Positions 1-12,780 of a DNA stretch of 43,038 nt are shown here, piece by piece. Position 1 is the stretch's first letter. Every line of letters begins with the position of its first letter. Source of the stretch: Amaricoccus sp. (GTDB taxonomy: Bacteria > Pseudomonadota > Alphaproteobacteria > Rhodobacterales > Rhodobacteraceae); contig NZ_JAGOMQ010000033.1 of NCBI RefSeq assembly GCF_017993425.1, positions 1 through 43,038 on the forward strand. The letters run 5' to 3'. A model generated the notes under the pieces. That model was not told where the DNA came from. It saw only the letters and a program-made list of their open reading frames with translations, and searched no databases. A program made the translations under genes and the position numbers.

Positions 1-2
1 AA

Positions 3-581
3 CCGCAGCTGCGCGCCCTCGCCGCCACCCTCCCCCCCGCCTCCCGCCCCGGCGACTACGCCCAGGCGGTGATGGACCTCGGCGCGACGATCTGCACGCC
101 CCGCAAGCCCGCCTGCGGCCTCTGCCCCTGGTCGCCCTCCTGCCGCGCCCGCGCCCTCGGCATCGCCGCCGGGCTGCCGCGCCGGACGGAGAAGGCCCCG
201 AAACCCCTCCGCCGCGGCGTCGCCTACCTCGCGCTCCGCCCCGACGGCGCGATCCTCGTGGAGACCCGACCGCCGAGCGGCCTCCTCGGCGGGATGCTCG
301 GCCTGCCCGGCGGCCCCTGGACCGAGACCGGCGAGACCGAAGCGCCGCCCTTCCCCGCCGAGTGGCGCCCCCTCGAAGGCGAGGTCCGCCACACCTTCAC
401 GCATTTCCACCTGGCGCTCCGCATCCTCGCCGCCCGCACCCCGCCCCGCGCCGGCGACTGGCGCCCATGGACCCCAGAGCTCGAGCGCGCCATGCCCACC
501 GTGATGCGCAAGGCCCTCCGCCTCGCCCGCGCCGCGCTCGCCCCCGGCAGGGCCTGTTCCCCGGAGCCGCCGTCGCGTTGA
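3..581 (+). CDS. mutY: A/G-specific adenine glycosylase MutY, 3' part
   Basis: C-terminal part of MutY, the base-excision repair glycosylase that removes adenine opposite 8-oxoguanine. The reading frame is open to the left edge, so the N-terminus lies outside the window. Visible are the GDYAQAVMDLGA segment and the iron-sulphur cluster cysteines in the order C-x6-C-x2-C-x5-C (ICTPRKPACGLCPWSPSC), followed by the Nudix-like C-terminal domain that recognises 8-oxoG, with RRGVAYLALRPDGAILVETR and the family-typical HTFTHFHLAL strand. It converges on ccrM, 60 bp away. The mutY/ccrM/rnhB neighbourhood recurs in alphaproteobacteria. The first ATG at 72 is internal, not a start. Confidence 0.95.
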   Translation, partial: PQLRALAATLPPASRPGDYAQAVMDLGATICTPRKPACGLCPWSPSCRARALGIAAGLPRRTEKAPKPLRRGVAYLALRPDGAILVETRPPSGLLGGMLGLPGGPWTETGETEAPPFPAEWRPLEGEVRHTFTHFHLALRILAARTPPRAGDWRPWTPELERAMPTVMRKALRLARAALAPGRACSPEPPSR

Positions 582-641
582 TGCCGGAAAGGGGCGCGGG
601 GCGGGCCGAGGGGGCTCGATGCCCCCGAGGACCGTCGTCCG

Positions 642-1813
<1,172 letters not shown>

Positions 1814-1830
<17 letters not shown>

Positions 1831-2443
1831 GCTTAACTGTTAGCTCTTCACACAATATCTTGTGGACCGGCGCAAAGCTGCGCCGATGATGTGGGGTCAC
1901 GCCCAGCCGGGCGAGCGCCTCGGCATGCGCGCGCACCCCGTATCCGACGTTCGTCTCCCACCCATATCCCGGAAACTGTTGCGCCAGCGCCACCATCATC
2001 CGGTCGCGCACCACCTTGGCGACCACCGAGGCCGCCGCGATCGACAGGCAGAGCGCGTCGCCGCCGATCACCGCGCGGGCCTCGCCGCCGAGCCCCTGCG
2101 GCAGGAGCTTGCCATCGACGAGCACCGTCCCCGGCGTCGTCCCCAGCGCCACGAGTGCGCGCCGCATGGCGATGAAGCTCGCCTGCAGCACGTTCACCCG
2201 GTCGACCTCGGCGACGCTCGCCACGCCGACCCCCACCCGCGCGCAGCCGAGGAGCGCCTCGTAGAGCGCCTCCCGCCGCGCCGCGGTCAGCTTCTTGCTG
2301 TCGTCGATACCCTCCGGCACGCAGTCCGGATCGAGCACCACCGCCGCCGCGACCACGGGCCCGGCCCAGGGCCCGCGCCCGACCTCGTCGACGCCGCAGA
2401 CCGGCCCGCGCCCCTCGCGCTCGCGACTGAAATCCGGCGGCAT
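1814..2443 (-). CDS. rnhB: Ribonuclease HII
   Basis: RNase HII, which nicks RNA-DNA hybrids and starts removal of misincorporated ribonucleotides. The signature CGVDEVGRG appears at about residues 16-24 with catalytic Asp19 and Glu20, followed by DDSKKLT and the SIAAASVVAKVVRD segment that supplies further acidic residues. I chose the ATG at 2443 (209 residues) because GAGGGAGCGAGG precedes it; the open frame continues to 2500 without homology-like sequence. The C-terminal tail ELTVKPLIQI is encoded by the A+T-rich patch that also seems to hold the ccrM promoter. Same strand and order as ccrM. Confidence 0.94.
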
Positions 2444-2525
2444 CCTCGCTCCCTCGACCTCGGGGCGGGCAGAATGCCGCCCCGCGACGCCGCCGTCCAT
2501 GCCTCGCGTGGCGCGAGGCGCGTCC

Positions 2526-3686
2526 CTACCCGGCCGCCGGGCGCGCCGGCTGGCCCTCGACGCGGGCGCTGCCCTCGGCCTGCTTCAGCGCGTTCGGCAC
2601 CAGCACCTCGCTGAACCCGGCGAGGAAGCCGAAGAGGTAGACCGCCCAGTTGCGATACGTCGGGTCGAGCGACCCGAGGATCCAGCCGCCCTCGATCAGC
2701 AGGATCACCACCGCGGCGGCGATCACCCCGATCATCACCCGCACCACGCCGGCATAGAGCATCTCCCAGATCGAGATCGCGTGGCTGACCTTCAGCTTGT
2801 CGATGCCGATCGACACCGAGAAGAACGCGCCGAGCGCCCCGAACAGCAGCACGTCGAGATAGCTGAGCGGCGGCGGCTCCGCAGCCGCGAGCGCGCCGGA
2901 GAAGAAGCTGACGATCACCCCGGCCGGCGCATGGGCGAAGGTCCGGATCAGGAGCCACCCGACCGCAATGGCGAGGAGCGCGGTGGCGTTCGCCAAGATG
3001 TAGCGCATCCGGTTGCCGCTGTCGCGCCGCGCCTCGATATCGACGCGCACGCCGTCGAGCAGCGTCACCGCCCGGTCCGGCTTGCCCTCGAGCGCCAGTT
3101 GCATCGCCTTCGACAGGATGACGAGGCAGCGCTCGGCCAGCGACTCGTACTCCTCCTTGCGGTTCGCCGAGACGAGGCCGGTCGGCCGCATGCTGCACAC
3201 CACGTCGGTGATCACCGCCACCGGCCCGATCACCGACGCCAGCCCCTCGCGCAGCTGGCGACACCGGGCGTTATCGGACAGCAGCACGATCCGCAGCCGG
3301 CCGAAGTCCCGCGCCGCCGCGTCCGCCGTGTAGATGATGAACTCGTCGGTGCGGATATAGACCTTGCCGACATTGTCGCCGAGCGGATCGGGCTTCCCCC
3401 GTTCCACCCTCGGCTTGTCGCCGGCCCCCGCCGCCACGACGGCAGCCGTCGACCCGGCGGCCTCCGCCGGCGCCGTGCCGGGGCCGTTCTCGCCGACGCC
3501 GGCCACATCCGGCACGACCGCCTCGGTCGTGACCTCCGGCTCCGTCGGCTCGGTCCCGTCGGGCCCGACGGGGGTGTTGGCCGCCGGATCGCCCGTCCCG
3601 GCATTCCCGGCCGCCGTGGCGTCGGCGGCAGGCTCCTCCGTCGTCGCGGGTTTCCGCTCGTCTATGGCGAGGGCGTCGTCAGGCAT
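2526..3686 (-). CDS. Multi-pass membrane protein of unknown function
   Basis: A 386-residue protein not assigned to a named family. Residues 1-100 are low-complexity, rich in Ala, Pro, Thr, Gly and acidic residues, and are probably disordered. Residues 105-225 look like a soluble domain (KVYIRTDEFIIYT at 108-120). Four or five hydrophobic segments follow at about 229-248, 254-270 (weak), 276-294, 312-333 and 346-365, ending in the motif FGFLAGFSEVLVPNAL. I chose the ATG at 3686 because CGGAG lies about 10 bases before it; the open frame runs on to 3791 with arginine- and serine-rich filler. It follows gcvP on the same strand after 165 bp and precedes rnhB. No catalytic motif was recognised. 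Confidence 0.72.
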   Translation of the reverse strand: MPDDALAIDERKPATTEEPAADATAAGNAGTGDPAANTPVGPDGTEPTEPEVTTEAVVPDVAGVGENGPGTAPAEAAGSTAAVVAAGAGDKPRVERGKPDPLGDNVGKVYIRTDEFIIYTADAAARDFGRLRIVLLSDNARCRQLREGLASVIGPVAVITDVVCSMRPTGLVSANRKEEYESLAERCLVILSKAMQLALEGKPDRAVTLLDGVRVDIEARRDSGNRMRYILANATALLAIAVGWLLIRTFAHAPAGVIVSFFSGALAAAEPPPLSYLDVLLFGALGAFFSVSIGIDKLKVSHAISIWEMLYAGVVRVMIGVIAAAVVILLIEGGWILGSLDPTYRNWAVYLFGFLAGFSEVLVPNALKQAEGSARVEGQPARPAAG

Positions 3687-3851
3687 GGGCGCGCTCCGTG
3701 AAACGGGCGCTCGCGGCGGATGCGTCGGGAAATCGCCCGAAAGGCCGCGGCGCGGCGAGATCAAAGGTCGGCTCGTCGAATGGTTGCGCATTCTAGCACG
3801 ACCGTCGCCTTGCGCCTAGCGCCGCCTCTCCGCCGCCTCGGGGCGCCGGCT

Positions 3852-6692
<2,841 letters not shown>

Positions 6693-6770
6693 CGCACGTC
6701 CGCCGATGGGGATGGCGCGGAATATGGGACGGGAGGCCGGACAAGGGCAAGCCGCCTCCGCACGCCCGGC

Positions 6771-6838
6771 AAAAGCGAAGGGGCGCGCAACGCGCGCCCC
6801 TTCAGGCAGGTCGGGCGCGCCCCGGTCAGGGGCGCGCC
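6771..6838 (-). terminator. Tandem hairpin terminator after the dctA-like gene
   Basis: Two perfect inverted repeats follow the symporter stop. Going down the minus strand, the first is a 10-bp stem with a 5-base loop (6838-6814); the second is a 12-bp stem with a 3-base loop (6803-6777, arms GAAGGGGCGCGC and its complement), followed by GCTTTT. The second fits an intrinsic terminator; the first may aid termination or protect the 3' end. Confidence 0.8.
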
Positions 6839-6846
6839 GTCGCAGA

Positions 6847-8145
6847 TCAGACGCCCTCCGGCTCGAAGAGCGACGCCTCGGTCGGGTCCTCGGACCGGCC
6901 GTCGAGGACGGCATGGGCGCGGGCCCGGTCGATGTCGCCCTCCCAGGCGGCGATGACCACCGTCGCGACGCAGTTGCCGATCAGGTTGCCGAGCGCGCGG
7001 GCCATCCCCATGAACCAGTCGACCGAGAGCACGAGCACGAGCCCGATCGCCGGGATGACCGGCACCGCGGAGAGCGTCGCCGCCAGCACCACGATCGCCG
7101 AGCCCGGGATGCCGTGCGCGCCCTTCGAGGTCAGCAGCGCGACGCCGAGGATCAGGATCAGGTCGCCAAAGGCGAGCGGCGTGTTCGTCGCCTGGGCGAT
7201 GAAGACCGTCGCGAGCGTCAGGTAGATCGAGAAGGCGTCGAGGTTGAACGAGTACCCGGTCGGGACGACGAGGCCGACGGTCGAGTCCTTGATCCCCATG
7301 TGCTCGAGCTTGCGCATGATCTGCGGCAGCACGCTGTCCGACGAGGCGGTGCCGAGCACGATCATCAGCTCCTCGCGCAGGTAGCGCAGGAACTTGAAGA
7401 TCGAGAAGCCGGCCAGCCGCAGGATGCCGCCGAGGATGATGAAGACGAAGAAGATCACCGTCAGGTAGTAGAGGACCACGAGCGTCCCGAGCTGCTGGAG
7501 CGAGCCGACCCCGTACTTGCCGACGGTGTAGGCGATCGCGCCGAAGACGCCGAGCGGGGCGAGCCGCACGATGAACCCGATGATCTTGAACAGCACCTCG
7601 GTCGTCAGCTCGATCAGGTGGGTGACGGGCGCCGCGCGCTCGCCGATCAGGCTCAGCGCCGCCCCGAAGAGCACCGCGAGGACGAGCACCTGCAGGATGT
7701 CGCCGTTGGCGAAGGCGCCGACGAAGGTCGAGGGAATGATCCCGAGCAGGAAATCGATCGGCCCGTGCATCTCCTTCGTCCGCTCGACGTAGGAGGAGAG
7801 CGCGCTCGAATCGAGCGCCGAGGTGTCGACGTTCATCCCGTGCCCGGGCCCGAAGGCGTAGGCGACGACGATGCCGAGGATGAGCGCGATGGTAGTGACG
7901 ACCTCGAAGTAGACGATCGACTTCACCCCGACGCGCCCGACCTTCTTCAGGTCGCCGGCGCTGGCGATGCCGTGGACCACGACGCCGAACACCAGCGGCG
8001 CGATGACCATCTTGATGAGCTTGATGAAGCCGTCTCCGAAAGGCTTCATCGCGGCCGCGAAACCGGGCCAGAAGACGCCCACGACGATGCCGAGGACAAG
8101 GGCGATCATCACCTGGCCGAACAGTGATTTTGTGAATGCGGGCAT
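6847..8145 (-). CDS. dctA: DctA-type dicarboxylate/cation symporter
   Basis: Sodium- or proton-coupled C4-dicarboxylate transporter of the DAACS (glutamate/DctA) family in the inner membrane, importing substrates such as succinate, fumarate and malate. The 432 residues carry the family hallmarks: [22 protein letters not shown] early, the serine-rich turn [21 protein letters not shown], then [26 protein letters not shown], and [20 protein letters not shown] near the C-terminus. The ATG at 8145 has an AAGGAG box seven bases upstream; frame continuing to 8577 is unsupported. It follows the NCS1 permease gene on the same strand, separated by a hairpin, so may be transcribed separately. Exact substrate cannot be read from sequence; the gene symbol reflects family resemblance. 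Confidence 0.9.
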   Translation of the reverse strand: MPAFTKSLFGQVMIALVLGIVVGVFWPGFAAAMKPFGDGFIKLIKMVIAPLVFGVVVHGIASAGDLKKVGRVGVKSIVYFEVVTTIALILGIVVAYAFGPGHGMNVDTSALDSSALSSYVERTKEMHGPIDFLLGIIPSTFVGAFANGDILQVLVLAVLFGAALSLIGERAAPVTHLIELTTEVLFKIIGFIVRLAPLGVFGAIAYTVGKYGVGSLQQLGTLVVLYYLTVIFFVFIILGGILRLAGFSIFKFLRYLREELMIVLGTASSDSVLPQIMRKLEHMGIKDSTVGLVVPTGYSFNLDAFSIYLTLATVFIAQATNTPLAFGDLILILGVALLTSKGAHGIPGSAIVVLAATLSAVPVIPAIGLVLVLSVDWFMGMARALGNLIGNCVATVVIAAWEGDIDRARAHAVLDGRSEDPTEASLFEPEGV

Positions 8146-8185
8146 GGGATCTCCTTGGGCGCACGCGGGGCGCGGACGGTGGCTG

Positions 8186-8217
8186 GGGAAAGGGCGGGCG
8201 GCGCGCGGCCGCCCGCC
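8186..8217 (-). terminator. Hairpin after the NCS1 permease gene
   Basis: A perfect 10-bp inverted repeat (GGCGGGCGGC and complement, 5-base loop, 8193-8217) lies just after the permease stop. On the minus strand it is followed by CCCTTTCCCC, only a weak U-tract. It may be a terminator or mark the boundary before the symporter gene. Confidence 0.5.
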
Positions 8218-8225
8218 GGAAGGCG

Positions 8226-9710
8226 TCAGGTGCGGTTGGCGCGCCGCATGAGGATCGTGTAGGCGACGGCGCCCGAGACGGCGCCGATCACCCAGCCGAG
8301 CGCATTCTCGGGCAGGACGTGGAAGAGCTGGGTGCAGAGCTCCCACCCGATCGCGATCGCGCCGGAGATGGCGAGGGCGCGGAGGCCGACCCGGTTCCAG
8401 CCGCCGTCGTAGTGGTACCGGCCGGACGCATCCATCGTGTAGAGCTCGGGCGTCACGATCTTCTCGCGCTTCACCAGGTAGTAGTCCGCGACCATCACCC
8501 CGTAGAGCGGCGCGAGGATCGCCCCGAACACCGACACGAAGATGGTGATCGCGTGCGGGCTGTCGACGAAGATCCACGGGCAGACCAGCACCGCGAGGAT
8601 CGAGGTGATGAGCCCCCCGCGCTTGAAGTCGACATGCCGCGGGAACAGGTTGGCGATGTCGTAGGCCGGCGAGACGAAGTTCGCGACGATGTTGATGCCC
8701 ATCGTGGCGATGATGAAGGTGATCGAGCCGATGAAGACCGCGACCTTGTTGTCGATGCGGGCGACGATCTCGACCGGGTCCATGATCATCTCGCCGAAGA
8801 CCGAGATCGAGCCTGCGGTGACGATGACGACGATGATCGAGAACAGGAGGAAGTTCACCGGCAGGCCGAGGAAGTTGCCGACCTTCATCTGCTTCTCGGA
8901 TTTACCGAACCGCGAAAAGTCGCCGAAGTTGAGGAGCAGCGCGGCGAAGTAGCTGATCACCAAGAGCATGGCGTTGATCATGCCGCCGATCGTCGCCGAG
9001 CCGCTCAGCTGCGTGTCGCCGAGCCGCATGTTCAGCGATCCGAGGCCGGCATGGTAGAGGATCCACGCCATCAGCGCGAACATGACGAGGTAGACGGCGG
9101 GACCACAGAAGTCGATGAACTTGCGGATCGTCTCCATGCCGCGCTGGAAGATCAGCAGCTGCCCGAGCCACATGATGAAGAAGGAGATCCAGCCGAGCGT
9201 GCTCAGCCCCATGAAGCCCGAGCCCTGCCCGAGCGCCGCGGCGGAAGGGATGAAGAGCAGGATGATGATCGCCACCGCCTTCGAGGCGAAGTAGGTCTGC
9301 ACGCCGTACCAGACGATGCCGACGACGCCGCGGATCACCGCAGCGAGGTTCGCGCCCATCACGCCCATCGACACCCGCGCCATCACCGGGAAGGGGATGC
9401 CCTCGCGCAGCGACGGCCGCCCGATCATGTTCATCAGCACGTAGACGACGAGGATGCCGGCGGTCATGGCGAGCAGCACCTGCCAGCCGGTCAGCCCGAA
9501 CAGGAACAGCGAGGCGGCGAAGGTGTAGCCGCCGACCGAGTGGACGTCCGACATCCACATCGCGAAGATCGAATACCCGGTCCAGGTGCGCTTCTCCATC
9601 GGCACCGGGGCGAGATCCTCGTTGTAGAGGTCGGGATGGGCGGGCACGCCGCCGACATAGGGCGTCTCTCCGGGCGTCGCGCCGTGAGAGGGGGTCGCGA
9701 TGTTGGCCAA
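8226..9710 (-). CDS. NCS1-family nucleobase/allantoin-type permease
   Basis: Inner-membrane cation symporter of the NCS1 family, whose members import nucleobases, allantoin or hydantoins. The 494 residues show about twelve hydrophobic segments and family features such as FAMWMSDVHSVGGYTFAASL near the first helix, VIRGVVGIVWYGVQTYFASKAV, and NIVANFVSPAYDIANLFP late in the protein. The start is best placed at the TTG at 9710: GGAGG lies eight bases upstream, and the product begins MANIATPSHGATPGETPYVGG, giving a normal length. The open frame runs to 9914, but that part is arginine-rich and lacks an ATG near the right place. Divergent from a GntR regulator that probably controls it. Substrate is not determinable here. 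Confidence 0.9.
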   Translation of the reverse strand: MANIATPSHGATPGETPYVGGVPAHPDLYNEDLAPVPMEKRTWTGYSIFAMWMSDVHSVGGYTFAASLFLFGLTGWQVLLAMTAGILVVYVLMNMIGRPSLREGIPFPVMARVSMGVMGANLAAVIRGVVGIVWYGVQTYFASKAVAIIILLFIPSAAALGQGSGFMGLSTLGWISFFIMWLGQLLIFQRGMETIRKFIDFCGPAVYLVMFALMAWILYHAGLGSLNMRLGDTQLSGSATIGGMINAMLLVISYFAALLLNFGDFSRFGKSEKQMKVGNFLGLPVNFLLFSIIVVIVTAGSISVFGEMIMDPVEIVARIDNKVAVFIGSITFIIATMGINIVANFVSPAYDIANLFPRHVDFKRGGLITSILAVLVCPWIFVDSPHAITIFVSVFGAILAPLYGVMVADYYLVKREKIVTPELYTMDASGRYHYDGGWNRVGLRALAISGAIAIGWELCTQLFHVLPENALGWVIGAVSGAVAYTILMRRANRT

Positions 9711-9881
9711 GGCTCTAACCTCCGTTCTGTGGACGGTCGTCTTCTCCCGGCGGCGCCGTTCAGACCTGACGGCTCGCGGGGCAGTATTCGCTGCTTGGGT
9801 CCGGCCGGCAACTCCTGGTCGCCGGGCGCCGTTTCCTCCGGGGAGCGGGCTCGCCGCTTGCGACCCGCCTCTTGATGTTCT

Positions 9882-9897
9882 ATCTGAGATGTTAGAT
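9882..9897. promoter_or_regulatory. Candidate operator between permease and GntR genes
   Basis: The 16-base sequence ATCTGAGATGTTAGAT is an imperfect palindrome (12 of 16 positions symmetric). It lies in the A+T-richer part of the divergent gap between the NCS1 permease and the GntR/FCD regulator. GntR regulators usually bind short palindromes in their own divergent promoters; assignment is by position only. Confidence 0.35.
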
Positions 9898-9970
9898 GGA
9901 ACCTCATCAGGCACACAACCGCGGCAATCCCTGAAGCTCTTTCAGGACTTGTTTGAAAATGGGAGCGCGC

Positions 9971-10636
9971 ATGGTCCGCGAGGCGAGCGAGGGCGAGACG
10001 CTGATGGCCGACCAGGCCTATGGCCGGCTGATCGGGCGGCTACGCGACGGAACGCTGCCGGCTGGACGCTTCGTCTCGATGCCGGGGCTCGTCGAGCTCC
10101 TCGATCTGCCGCTCGCCGCCACCCGCGAGGCGGTGAAGCGCGCCGGGGTCGAGGGGCTGGTGCAGGTGCTGCCGAAGCGCGGCGTGCTGGTGATGGAGGC
10201 GAGCGCCGAGGCGACGCGCGACTGCATCGACTTCCGCGCCACCCTCGACATGGCGGCGGCCCGCCGGCTCGTCGCCGCCCGCGCCGCGCTGCCGCTCGGC
10301 GACCTGCGGGCGAGCCACGAGGCGCTGGCCGAGGAGGCCGAGCGGGCGATGACGCCCGACCTGCCGCGCCGCGCCGTGCTGACCGATCTCAGCCTGCACG
10401 ACGCGCTGGCGACCGGCCTCGACAACCCGCTCGCCGCCGAGGCCTACCGGGTGAACCGCAACCGCGTCGCGGTCATCCAGAACACCCGCCCCTTCCTGCC
10501 CGACCGCATCGTCCCGGCGATGCGCGAGCATCTCCTCATCATCGACGCCCTCGAACGCCGCGACGCCGACGCCGCCGTCGCCGCCATCGCCGACCACTGC
10601 CGCACCACGCTCCGCTGGTGGGGCATCCTGCTCTGA
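9971..10636 (+). CDS. GntR-family (FCD/FadR-type) transcriptional regulator
   Basis: DNA-binding regulator with an N-terminal winged helix-turn-helix (about residues 10-75: AYGRLIGRLRDGTLPAGRFV, LPLAATREAVKRAGVEGLVQ, PKRGVLV) and a C-terminal all-helical FCD ligand domain. The FCD domain shows its metal/ligand positions in LSLHDALATG and in EHLLIIDALERRDADAAVAAIADHC. I chose the ATG at 9971 because GGGAG lies six bases upstream; an ATG at 9959 and TTG at 9953 are in frame. It diverges from the NCS1 permease, the arrangement of a local regulator sensing the imported compound or a breakdown product. Confidence 0.9.
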   Translation: MVREASEGETLMADQAYGRLIGRLRDGTLPAGRFVSMPGLVELLDLPLAATREAVKRAGVEGLVQVLPKRGVLVMEASAEATRDCIDFRATLDMAAARRLVAARAALPLGDLRASHEALAEEAERAMTPDLPRRAVLTDLSLHDALATGLDNPLAAEAYRVNRNRVAVIQNTRPFLPDRIVPAMREHLLIIDALERRDADAAVAAIADHCRTTLRWWGILL

Positions 10637-10825
10637 GCCTTCCGCCCCCTGCCCCGGCGACCTGATCTCCAGCATCGGCTCAGAAGCCGACCCGGCGCGG
10701 TCCCTCACCACGCGCGGCCGCTCTCTCCCTCCGCTTCATGACCGGCCAATCTCCCACGCAGCCGACAGGCCTTGCGCCGCCGCGCCGCGGCCGTAAGGCT
10801 CGCGGGAGGACAGGGAGGACCAAGG

Positions 10826-11605
10826 ATGGATCTGGGGATCAGAGGCCGCCGGGCGATCGTCTGCGCCGCGTCGAAGGGGCTGGGGCGCGGCTGCGCCGAG
10901 GCGCTGGCCGAGGCGGGCGTCGAGCTGGTGATCAACGCCCGCGGAGCCGAGGCGCTCGAGGCGACCGCCGCGGCGATCCGCGAGCGCCACGGCGTCGCCG
11001 TCGCCGCCGTGGCCGGCGACGTCACCACCGAGGCAGGCCGCGCCGCGCTTCTCGCCGCCTGCCCCGACCCCGACATCCTCGTCACCAACGCCGGCGGCCC
11101 GCCGCCGGGCCTTTGGTCGGACTGGAGCCGCGACGACTTCATCCGCGCGCTGGACGCCAACAAGCTGACCCCGATCGCCCTGATGCAGGCGACGCTTCCC
11201 GCCATGATGGAGCGCGGCTGGGGACGAGTGGTGAACATCACCTCGCAGGCCGTGCGCGCCCCGATCCCCGCCCTCGGCCTCTCCAACGCGGCCCGCACCG
11301 GCCTCACCGGCTTCGTCGCCGGCACCGCCCGCCAGGTGGCCGAGAAGGGGGTGACGATCAACAACCTCCTGCCCGGCATCCACGACACCGCCCGCGCCGA
11401 GGCCCTCGACGCCGGCGCCGCCAAGGCCGGCGGCATCGCCCCCGCCGACGCCCGCCGCGCCCGCGAAGCGACGATCCCCGCCCGCCGCTACGGCGCCCCC
11501 GCAGAGTTCGGCGCCGCCTGCGCGTTCCTCTGCTCCATCCATGCCGGCTTCATCATCGGCCAGAACCTCCTCATCGACGGCGGCGCGACCAACTTGACGA
11601 TGTGA
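10826..11605 (+). CDS. Atypical short-chain dehydrogenase/reductase
   Basis: A 260-residue Rossmann-fold SDR protein. The cofactor loop is AASKGLGRG (14-22), the NAG motif is at 88-90, and Ser140 (NITS) fits the catalytic serine. At the canonical spacing of 13 residues, where Tyr is expected, there is Ser153, and the Lys four residues later is Arg157 (SNAAR in place of Y-x3-K). The protein therefore lacks the standard proton-relay pair. SDR proteins with an LSN-x2-R segment form a recurring subgroup often labelled 3-oxoacyl reductase-like. The start has a strong GGAGG box at 10815-10819. Substrate unknown; it could still bind NAD(P) or use another mechanism. Downstream of the GntR gene, same strand, 189 bp gap. 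Confidence 0.88.
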   Translation: MDLGIRGRRAIVCAASKGLGRGCAEALAEAGVELVINARGAEALEATAAAIRERHGVAVAAVAGDVTTEAGRAALLAACPDPDILVTNAGGPPPGLWSDWSRDDFIRALDANKLTPIALMQATLPAMMERGWGRVVNITSQAVRAPIPALGLSNAARTGLTGFVAGTARQVAEKGVTINNLLPGIHDTARAEALDAGAAKAGGIAPADARRAREATIPARRYGAPAEFGAACAFLCSIHAGFIIGQNLLIDGGATNLTM

Positions 11606-11614
11606 ACCCCCGGC

Positions 11615-11634
11615 CTGCTCCCCACGGGGAGCAG
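11615..11634 (+). terminator. Hairpin after the SDR gene
   Basis: A perfect 9-bp inverted repeat (CTGCTCCCC, 2-base centre, complement) starts 10 bases after the SDR stop. There is no clear T-tract, so intrinsic termination is only possible. It also sits downstream of the convergent tRNA-Arg gene. Confidence 0.45.
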
Positions 11635-11718
11635 CGCCTGTGCAGAACGCGGAAGGGCGCGCGAGGGCTGCGGGACGCTCAGCGTAGGGGCTGGATCGTC
11701 AGCGCCGACAAGGGAAGG

Positions 11719-11795
11719 TGGCGGACTGGGCAGGATTCGAACCCGCGACCCCTTGATTCGTAGTCAAGTACTCTATCCAGCTGAGCTACCAGTCC
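11719..11795 (-). tRNA. tRNA-Arg (anticodon ACG)
   Basis: Minus-strand cloverleaf with acceptor stem GGACTGG/CCAGTCC, D-arm GTAGCTCAGCTGGATAGAG, anticodon stem CTTGA/TCAAG with loop CTACGAA (anticodon ACG, read as ICG, decoding CGU, CGC and CGA), and T-arm containing GGTTCGAATCC. The 3' CCA is encoded (11721-11719) after discriminator G. The 77-base length is normal. It diverges from the GNAT gene. No integrase lies beside it. Confidence 0.97.
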
Positions 11796-11874
11796 GTGCG
11801 GCGCGAGATACGCTCGGCGGTCGGGGTTTGCAAGGCCGAATCCGGAACGAAACGGCGGCGACGGAGGGTCCGGA

Positions 11875-12576
11875 ATGGACAGGGATCTGGCGGCGTGGAC
11901 GCCGCGGCAGGCGCCGGGGCCGATGACCCTCGACGGCCGCCACGTGCGGCTGGAGCCGCTGGCGGCAGCGCACGCCGCCGCGCTCCACGCCGCCAACGCG
12001 GCCGACGACGCGATCTGGGACTGGATGTCTTACGGGCCCTTCGCCGACGCGGCGGACTACGCCGCCTGGGTCGACGCCGTCGCCGGCAAGCCCGACCCGC
12101 GGTTCTTCGCGGCGATCGACCGCGCGGCCGGAAGGCCGGCCGGCGTCGCCAGCCTGATGCGGATCGACCAGGCGATGGGCGTGATCGAGGTCGGGCACAT
12201 CTGCTACGCGCCCTCCCTCCAGCGCACCCCCGCGGCGACCGAGGCGATCTCGCTGCTCGCCGGCTGGGCCTTCGCCGCCGGCTATCGCCGCTTCGAGTGG
12301 AAATGCGACGCCCGCAACCTCCCGAGCCGGCGCGCCGCGGCGCGCCGCGGCTTCGCCTGGGAGGGGGTGTTCCGCCAGGCGGCGATCGTGAAGGGCCGGA
12401 ACCGCGACACCGCCTGGTTCGCCCTCATCGACCGCGACTGGCCCGAGATCGCCGCCGCCCACGCCGCCTGGCTCGCGCCGGAGAACTTCGACGCGGAAGG
12501 CCGGCAGCGCCGCCGCCTCGGCGACCTGACCGCACCCGTGCGCCGGCGCGCGGAGGCCGAGCACCCGCGGCCCTGA
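11875..12576 (+). CDS. GNAT-family N-acetyltransferase
   Basis: A 233-residue acetyl-CoA-dependent acetyltransferase of the RimJ/RimL-like branch (Acetyltransf_3 type). Typical segments are the entry strand DGRHVRLEPLAAAHAAALHAA, the central IEVGHICYAPSLQRTPAATEAISLLAGWAF, where the acetyl-CoA pyrophosphate is normally bound, and the closing FEWKCDARNLPSRRAAARRGFAWEGVFRQ, with Asn and Ser before the last helix. Such proteins acetylate alpha-amino groups, small amines or antibiotics; the target cannot be read here. The ATG has GGAGG seven bases upstream. It heads a plus-strand group with the GST-like and ABM genes, although a 204-bp gap follows. Confidence 0.88.
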   Translation: MDRDLAAWTPRQAPGPMTLDGRHVRLEPLAAAHAAALHAANAADDAIWDWMSYGPFADAADYAAWVDAVAGKPDPRFFAAIDRAAGRPAGVASLMRIDQAMGVIEVGHICYAPSLQRTPAATEAISLLAGWAFAAGYRRFEWKCDARNLPSRRAAARRGFAWEGVFRQAAIVKGRNRDTAWFALIDRDWPEIAAAHAAWLAPENFDAEGRQRRRLGDLTAPVRRRAEAEHPRP

Positions 12577-12729
12577 CGACCGGGCGCCCGGCGACAGCCC
12601 GCCGCGCTCGGCGATGGACTCCGCCGGCGTTCAATCGGACGGAGGCTTGGCACGCGCGGCCGGGCATTCGTCCCCGCGAAGCCCGGGACATTCGCCGCCG
12701 TGATGGCCGGCCTCACGCGAAGTCGTTTG

Positions 12730-12750
12730 CGCCGGGGCGCCGCCCCGGCG
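12730..12750. repeat. G+C palindrome between GNAT and GST-like genes
   Basis: Perfect 10-bp arms (CGCCGGGGCG and complement) around a single base, about 30 bp before the GST-like start. It could be a terminator stem for the GNAT gene or chance in G+C-rich DNA; no T-tract follows. Confidence 0.3.
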
Positions 12751-12780
12751 AGGCTCCCTCGCGCACCAGGGAGAGCCCCC

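Noticed and set aside
6693-6776. Glycine riboswitch before gcvP
   Set aside because: The gap is under 90 bases and shows no tandem glycine-aptamer features; the hairpins there belong to the upstream gene's terminator.
9930-9946. Short inverted repeat CCTGAAGCTCTTTCAGG as a regulator site
   Set aside because: Only 6-bp arms with a 5-base loop; too weak to separate from chance next to the better palindrome at 9882-9897.
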